Assembly: GCA_937893015.1 (NCBI GenBank)
Contig: CALBJX010000085.1
Span: forward strand, 1-41,034
Origin: an uncultured Verrucomicrobiales bacterium
GTDB lineage: Bacteria; Verrucomicrobiota; Verrucomicrobiia; Verrucomicrobiales; Akkermansiaceae
DNA: 41,034 nt
Direction of reading: 5' to 3'
The notes under the pieces were generated by a model, which worked only from the letters and a program-made list of their open reading frames with translations, did not search any database and was not told where the DNA came from. Positions 38,426-41,034 of the stretch are shown here, one piece after another (positions within the stretch are counted from its first letter, which is position 1; each line of letters starts with the position of its first letter). The translations under genes were made by a program, and so were the position numbers.

Positions 38426-38450
38426 CCTACAGCATTCTGAATGCTGTAGG
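38426..38450. repeat. Perfect 12-bp palindrome related to the acyltransferase promoter dyad
   Basis: CCTACAGCATTC (38426-38437) and GAATGCTGTAGG (38439-38450) around a single T. Its right part, GCATTCTGAATGCTGTAG, matches GCATTTGAAATGCTGTAG at the acyltransferase promoter (38288-38305) in 16 of 18 bases. Confidence 0.7.
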
Positions 38451-38878
38451 CATACGTCCATTGGGGGGTGAAGGGGTTTCGAACTCGGCTTGCGGGATGG
38501 GTAAGAGAAATGTCTAAGAGTTACACGGAAAAAGGGCAAAAATGGCAGGAGTTCGTGATTCCTTTCGGTAGGCACTTTTTATTTTTGCTTTGTAACCTGT
38601 TGAAAAATCAATGTTTTGCTTTTTGCCGCAAACTCGTGTCCATGAGATTTCTTGGGAAATAGCCATTTGTTTTTGCATGTAAGGCACACAATACGTTGAT
38701 ATATAAGCGTTTCGATGGTTCGAATTGTGCCTTGTAACCAAGTGCGCGGAAGTACGCGGCAGGAAAACAGGGGGTAAAATAGCTCCTCAATCGGCGTTGT
38801 CGGCGGGGGTAATGCGGGGCGGTTGTTAAAATGGCCGTTTTGTTTGCAATACGCAAAAAAATCAACACATTGCAAACA
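38451..38878. other. AT-rich stretch without a credible gene
   Basis: Reading frames of 60-90 residues exist on both strands but have skewed composition, no conserved motif and no plausible initiation region. A fragment around 38473-38486 resembles a tRNA T-arm (GGGGTTTCGAACTC), but no complete tRNA can be folded. The composition matches that of the acyltransferase gene, so it is probably part of the same acquired segment. Confidence 0.5.
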
Positions 38879-38926
38879 AAAGAAATGCGGCTGTGAAATG
38901 CTATTCACAGCCGCAGGGAAAAATAC
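38879..38926. repeat. Duplicate of the tRNA-Val 3' terminator region
   Basis: 48 bp matching 39793-39840 at 41 positions, including the hairpin GCGGCTGTGAA (38887-38897) with TTCACAGCCGC (38904-38914) and the flanking GGGAAAAATAC. On the minus strand the hairpin is followed by ATTTCTTTTG, so it can still work as a terminator. Confidence 0.75.
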
Positions 38927-39050
38927 CCCCAAAGGAACGCAAATCCTGCGCACTTGCTTTGCGAGCAAAAATAGCTATAAATTACTTAAAACAAGTCCAT
39001 GCGGTGTCTGTGAATTGCACGGGAAGGTGATGTACATGGCAGATTCTAAA
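38924..39050. repeat. Diverged repeat, right copy
   Basis: Partner of 37003-37130. It directly abuts the duplicated terminator at its left end, so a minus-strand transcript through it would finish at that hairpin, as a small structured RNA gene would. The plus-strand frame through it stays open (38823-39311), but the substitutions between the copies show no codon-position bias. Confidence 0.6.
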
Positions 39051-39331
39051 GCGCTTAGAGGGAAGAGCCTTTGGTTTCGTTCAAGGAAAGGCATAAAAAA
39101 CAATCTTGACTTTGTGAAGTTTCAATTTATTCTGAAACGCGACAAACGATTTAAACAGATTACCATCAGTCGCCTTTGCTGCACCTCTCTGTACAACGTG
39201 GAAGTAAGCGGCAGTTATATAATGCTTATAACTTTTGGAACGCACCCCTCGGAGTGGGTAAAGAAAAATGCAGTGACCGGATTTTTGAGACAATTAGCCC
39301 GCCTCCGCTAAAGAGTACAACAATTTTCCGT

Positions 39332-39769
39332 ATGAAACAAAACCCAATAATGAACGATATCGAACAGCTCAAAGCAGCCATGCGGCGTTTTGAACAGATG
39401 ATTAACACGGCAGATGATGCGTTGGCGGAAGAATTAGTGGCGGAGGAGGCGCCTTTTTTCACTCCCGCCTCTCCGGAACCTCTGTTCGGTGGTCAGGGCT
39501 ATCTTTCTGTGGTGCATTGGATGCGCAACGGCTTTTCCGACGTGCAATGGAAGGCCGAGGAAATGGTGGCAGAAGGCAACACCGTTGCCGTGCGCTGGAC
39601 CCTCACGGGAACCCATGACGGCGAATTTCTGGGACACCCGGCCACAGGGCGTTCCGTCCGTTGCTCCGTGATGAACTTCTACCGCTTCAACGAGGCCGGC
39701 AAGATTGTGAGCGATATTGCCGCCGAGGGCATGATAGGCATCCTCCGCGGCATAGGGCTTGTTGGCTGA
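39332..39769 (+). CDS. SnoaL-like / NTF2-superfamily protein
   Basis: A 145-residue protein with the cone-shaped NTF2-like fold. The N-terminal helix is IEQLKAAMRRFEQMINTADD. The strands are VQWKAEEMVAEGNTVAVRWT, HDGEFLGHPATGRSVRCSVM and NFYRFNEAGKIVSDIAAEGM, the pattern of SnoaL/ester-cyclase-like proteins (GxPPTGxxV...FRFxxGKI). The catalytic residues vary in this superfamily, so the reaction is unknown. I place the start at the ATG at 39332 (alternative 39350); the frame is open further upstream but without protein-like sequence. A weak TACAAC -10 ends 10 nt before the ATG. Confidence 0.82.
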   Translation: MKQNPIMNDIEQLKAAMRRFEQMINTADDALAEELVAEEAPFFTPASPEPLFGGQGYLSVVHWMRNGFSDVQWKAEEMVAEGNTVAVRWTLTGTHDGEFLGHPATGRSVRCSVMNFYRFNEAGKIVSDIAAEGMIGILRGIGLVG

Positions 39770-39788
39770 TAATCGCGTTACCCCCCCC

Positions 39789-39828
39789 AAAAAAAGAAGT
39801 GCGGCTGCGAAATGATTATCGCAGCCGC
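39789..39828 (-). terminator. Intrinsic terminator of tRNA-Val
   Basis: On the minus strand GCGGCTGCGA pairs with TCGCAGCCGC over 8 nt, followed by ACTTC and T7. It begins about 10 nt after the tRNA 3' end. Confidence 0.9.
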
Positions 39829-39837
39829 GGGGAAAAA

Positions 39838-39909
39838 TACACGGAAAGGGATTCGAACCCCTGACCCGCTGTGTGTAAGACAGCCGCTCTACCACTGAGC
39901 TATCCGTGC
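39838..39909 (-). tRNA. trnV: tRNA-Val (anticodon UAC)
   Basis: A 72-nt cloverleaf on the minus strand. The acceptor GCACGGA pairs with TCCGTGT (first pair G-U). The D arm is GCTC-AGTGGTA-GAGC. The anticodon arm is GCTGT-CTTACAC-ACAGC with anticodon TAC. The T arm is AGGGG-TTCGAAT-CCCTT. The discriminator is A and no CCA is encoded. The promoter and terminator are both visible. Its 3' end faces the AT-rich island. Confidence 0.95.
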
Positions 39910-39921
39910 GTGTGTGAGGGG

Positions 39922-39950
39922 AGTATGCAGGAGCAAGGGCGCATTGTCAA
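39922..39950 (-). promoter_or_regulatory. Promoter of tRNA-Val
   Basis: On the minus strand TTGACA (39950-39945), a 17-nt spacer and CATACT (39927-39922). The mature 5' end is 12 nt downstream of the -10. Confidence 0.75.
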
Positions 39951-40037
39951 GGAAAATGAGCGTGCGTGGGGACGATATGCCGCAAGAGCAGGGGAGAAGA
40001 GCGCAAAAAGGGCGTCATTTTGGGGAAAAATGAAATA

Positions 40038-40077
40038 TTAGTGTCGACTAACCCTTGCCTAAAGGTGTATGATACAC
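40038..40077 (+). promoter_or_regulatory. Promoter and operator region of the Fe-S scaffold gene
   Basis: TCGACT (40044-40049), an 18-nt spacer and TATGAT (40068-40073). Two dyads overlap the boxes: TTAGTGTCGACTAA (40038-40051, 12 of 14 symmetric) over the -35, and GTGTAT-G-ATACAC (40065-40077, perfect) over the -10. The leader to the ATG at 40148 is about 68 nt and has no Shine-Dalgarno sequence. Confidence 0.55.
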
Positions 40078-40147
40078 GGCGAGGAAATTTCGGACTGCCC
40101 CCGGTGGGTGGGCGGAATGACTCTAACGCCAACATTCTTTCACTACT

Positions 40148-40840
40148 ATGCAGTACACAACAGAAGTTGAACACATGTGTTGCGTCAAGAAGGGCTGCAA
40201 TCACGGCCCCGCCCCCATCCCCCAGGAGGGTGCTTGGACGCAGGCCACCAAGATTGAGGATATCTCCGGTCTCACCCACGGTGTGGGCTGGTGCGCTCCC
40301 CAGCAGGGTGCTTGCAAGCTGACGCTCAACGTCAAGCAGGGTGTCATTCAGGAGGCCCTCGTCGAGACCATCGGCTGCTCCGGCATGACGCATTCCGCCG
40401 CCATGGCTTCCGAAATCCTTCCCGGCAAGACCATCCTTGAGGCTCTCAACACCGACCTCGTGTGCGACGCCATCAACACCGCCATGCGCGAACTCTTCCT
40501 CCAGATTGTCTACGGCCGCACGCAGAGCGCCTACTCCGAGGGCGGTCTGCCCATCGGCGCCGGTCTGGAAGACCTCGGCAAGGGCCTGCGCTCCCAGACG
40601 GGCACGCTGTACGGCACGCTCGCCAAGGGTTCCCGCTACCTCGAGCTCGCTGAGGGTTACATCACCAAGCTCGCTCTCGACGAGAACGGCGAAATCACGG
40701 GTTACCAGTACGTCAAGATGGGCCCGATGATGGAAGAAATCAAGAAGGGCACGGACGCTAACGAGGCTGTCAAGAAGTTCACCGGCACCTACGGTCGCTT
40801 CGACGGCGCTGCCAAGTACATCGACCCCCGCCACGAGTAA
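40148..40840 (+). CDS. NifU/IscU-like iron-sulfur cluster assembly scaffold protein
   Basis: A 230-residue protein related to the IscU/NifU N-terminal scaffold fold. The segment GWCAPQQGACKLTLNVKQGV (Cys49, Cys56), then ALVETIGCSGMTHSAAMASEIL (Cys77), carries the scaffold cysteines, and an N-terminal CC-x4-C cluster (Cys11, Cys12, Cys17) is additional. Long forms of this kind occur in anaerobic lineages next to a GGGtGRT-type protein, as here (28 nt downstream). It presumably holds nascent Fe-S clusters in the cytoplasm. The promoter region contains two palindromes, compatible with iron or cluster sensing. Confidence 0.88.
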   Translation: MQYTTEVEHMCCVKKGCNHGPAPIPQEGAWTQATKIEDISGLTHGVGWCAPQQGACKLTLNVKQGVIQEALVETIGCSGMTHSAAMASEILPGKTILEALNTDLVCDAINTAMRELFLQIVYGRTQSAYSEGGLPIGAGLEDLGKGLRSQTGTLYGTLAKGSRYLELAEGYITKLALDENGEITGYQYVKMGPMMEEIKKGTDANEAVKKFTGTYGRFDGAAKYIDPRHE

Positions 40841-40868
40841 AGAACCCTTAACCAGAAAGACAATTACT

Positions 40869-41034
40869 ATGCCTCTTTTCGAATCCTATTCCCGCCGCAT
40901 CGACCAGATTCTCCCGGTCCTTGCCAAGTACGGCATCAACTCCTGCGAGGAAGCCGAGCAGGTCTGCCTTGAGAAGGGTATCGACGTGCGCGCCATCGTG
41001 CGCGGCATCCAGAACATCGCCTTCGAGAACGCCG
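40869..41034 (+). CDS. GGGtGRT-type protein (3' partial)
   Basis: Only the first 55 residues are present, beginning MPLFESYSRRIDQILPVLAK and continuing YGINSCEEAEQVCLEKGIDV, which I recognise as the start of the GGGtGRT protein family that accompanies the long Fe-S scaffold protein. The glycine motif that gives the family its name lies beyond the window edge. The start lies 28 nt after the scaffold stop, behind an A-rich leader without a Shine-Dalgarno sequence. Its function is unknown, presumably in Fe-S assembly. Confidence 0.8.
   Translation, partial: MPLFESYSRRIDQILPVLAKYGINSCEEAEQVCLEKGIDVRAIVRGIQNIAFENA

Noticed and set aside
38468..38662. A 64-codon frame and a T-arm-like fragment (GGGGTTTCGAACTC)
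   Set aside because: No initiation signal or homology is apparent, and no acceptor, D or anticodon arms can be folded around the fragment.
38823..39311. A 162-codon plus-strand frame through the right diverged repeat
   Set aside because: It crosses the duplicated terminator hairpin, its counterpart in the left repeat contains stops, and differences between the copies show no codon bias. A real gene cannot be fully excluded.

Overview
The window looks like a chromosomal segment of a GC-rich Gram-negative bacterium. A Kdo transferase (waaA) implies LPS, and there are two bactofilins, a mucin-sugar-type salvage pair (sugar nucleotidyltransferase plus NahK-like kinase) and many short secreted or lipoprotein genes without clear families. 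I infer a Verrucomicrobiota member, possibly gut and Akkermansia-related. No rRNA or marker comparison was possible, so this rests on gene content only.

Layout. 1-3843: end of the F1-ATPase operon (atpA partial, atpG, atpD, atpC) with a terminator. 4074-5858: rpoA-rplQ with their own strong promoter. 5909-7158: a lipoprotein and an anchored protein. 7178-9729 (minus): an OsmC-like protein, waaA and rsmD, with a 170-bp palindromic element between the first two. 9738-12113: a divergent pair of envelope genes with overlapping -35 boxes, then galM. 12187-13242 (minus): recF. 13325-17213 (minus): a five-gene unit of a GYF_2/coiled-coil membrane protein, a small coiled-coil membrane protein, cmk, plsC and a TIR-domain membrane protein. 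17269-19139: a C_GCAxxG_C_C protein, rnc and a secreted thioredoxin-like protein. 19192-24263: an acyl-ACP thioesterase, a small membrane protein, two bactofilins (one with a zinc ribbon) and a short UvrA paralog. 24434-32845: an intact phage-like cassette (ejection-type protein, an 1834-residue giant and a complete terminase large subunit) with its own terminator and no other phage genes. 32880-35028: the sugar-1-phosphate salvage pair. 35029-36900: a G9-interrupted small ORF, an SDR-type protein and its GbsR/MarR-type regulator. 37003-39332: an AT-rich island with a surface acyltransferase and diverged repeats, next to a SnoaL-like gene and tRNA-Val(UAC). 40038-41034: an Fe-S scaffold protein and the start of a GGGtGRT-type protein.

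Expression signals are unusually legible. Many genes carry a sigma70-like promoter with exactly 17 bp between the -35 and -10 boxes, and a -10 only 5-16 nt before the ATG. This predicts leaderless or nearly leaderless mRNAs. Several highly expressed genes instead have G-poor A/C/T-rich leaders without a Shine-Dalgarno sequence.

Most notable for follow-up are the orphan terminase/giant-protein cassette, the leaderless promoter grammar, the palindromic operators at three loci, the TIR membrane protein ending a housekeeping operon, and the repeat structure near tRNA-Val.
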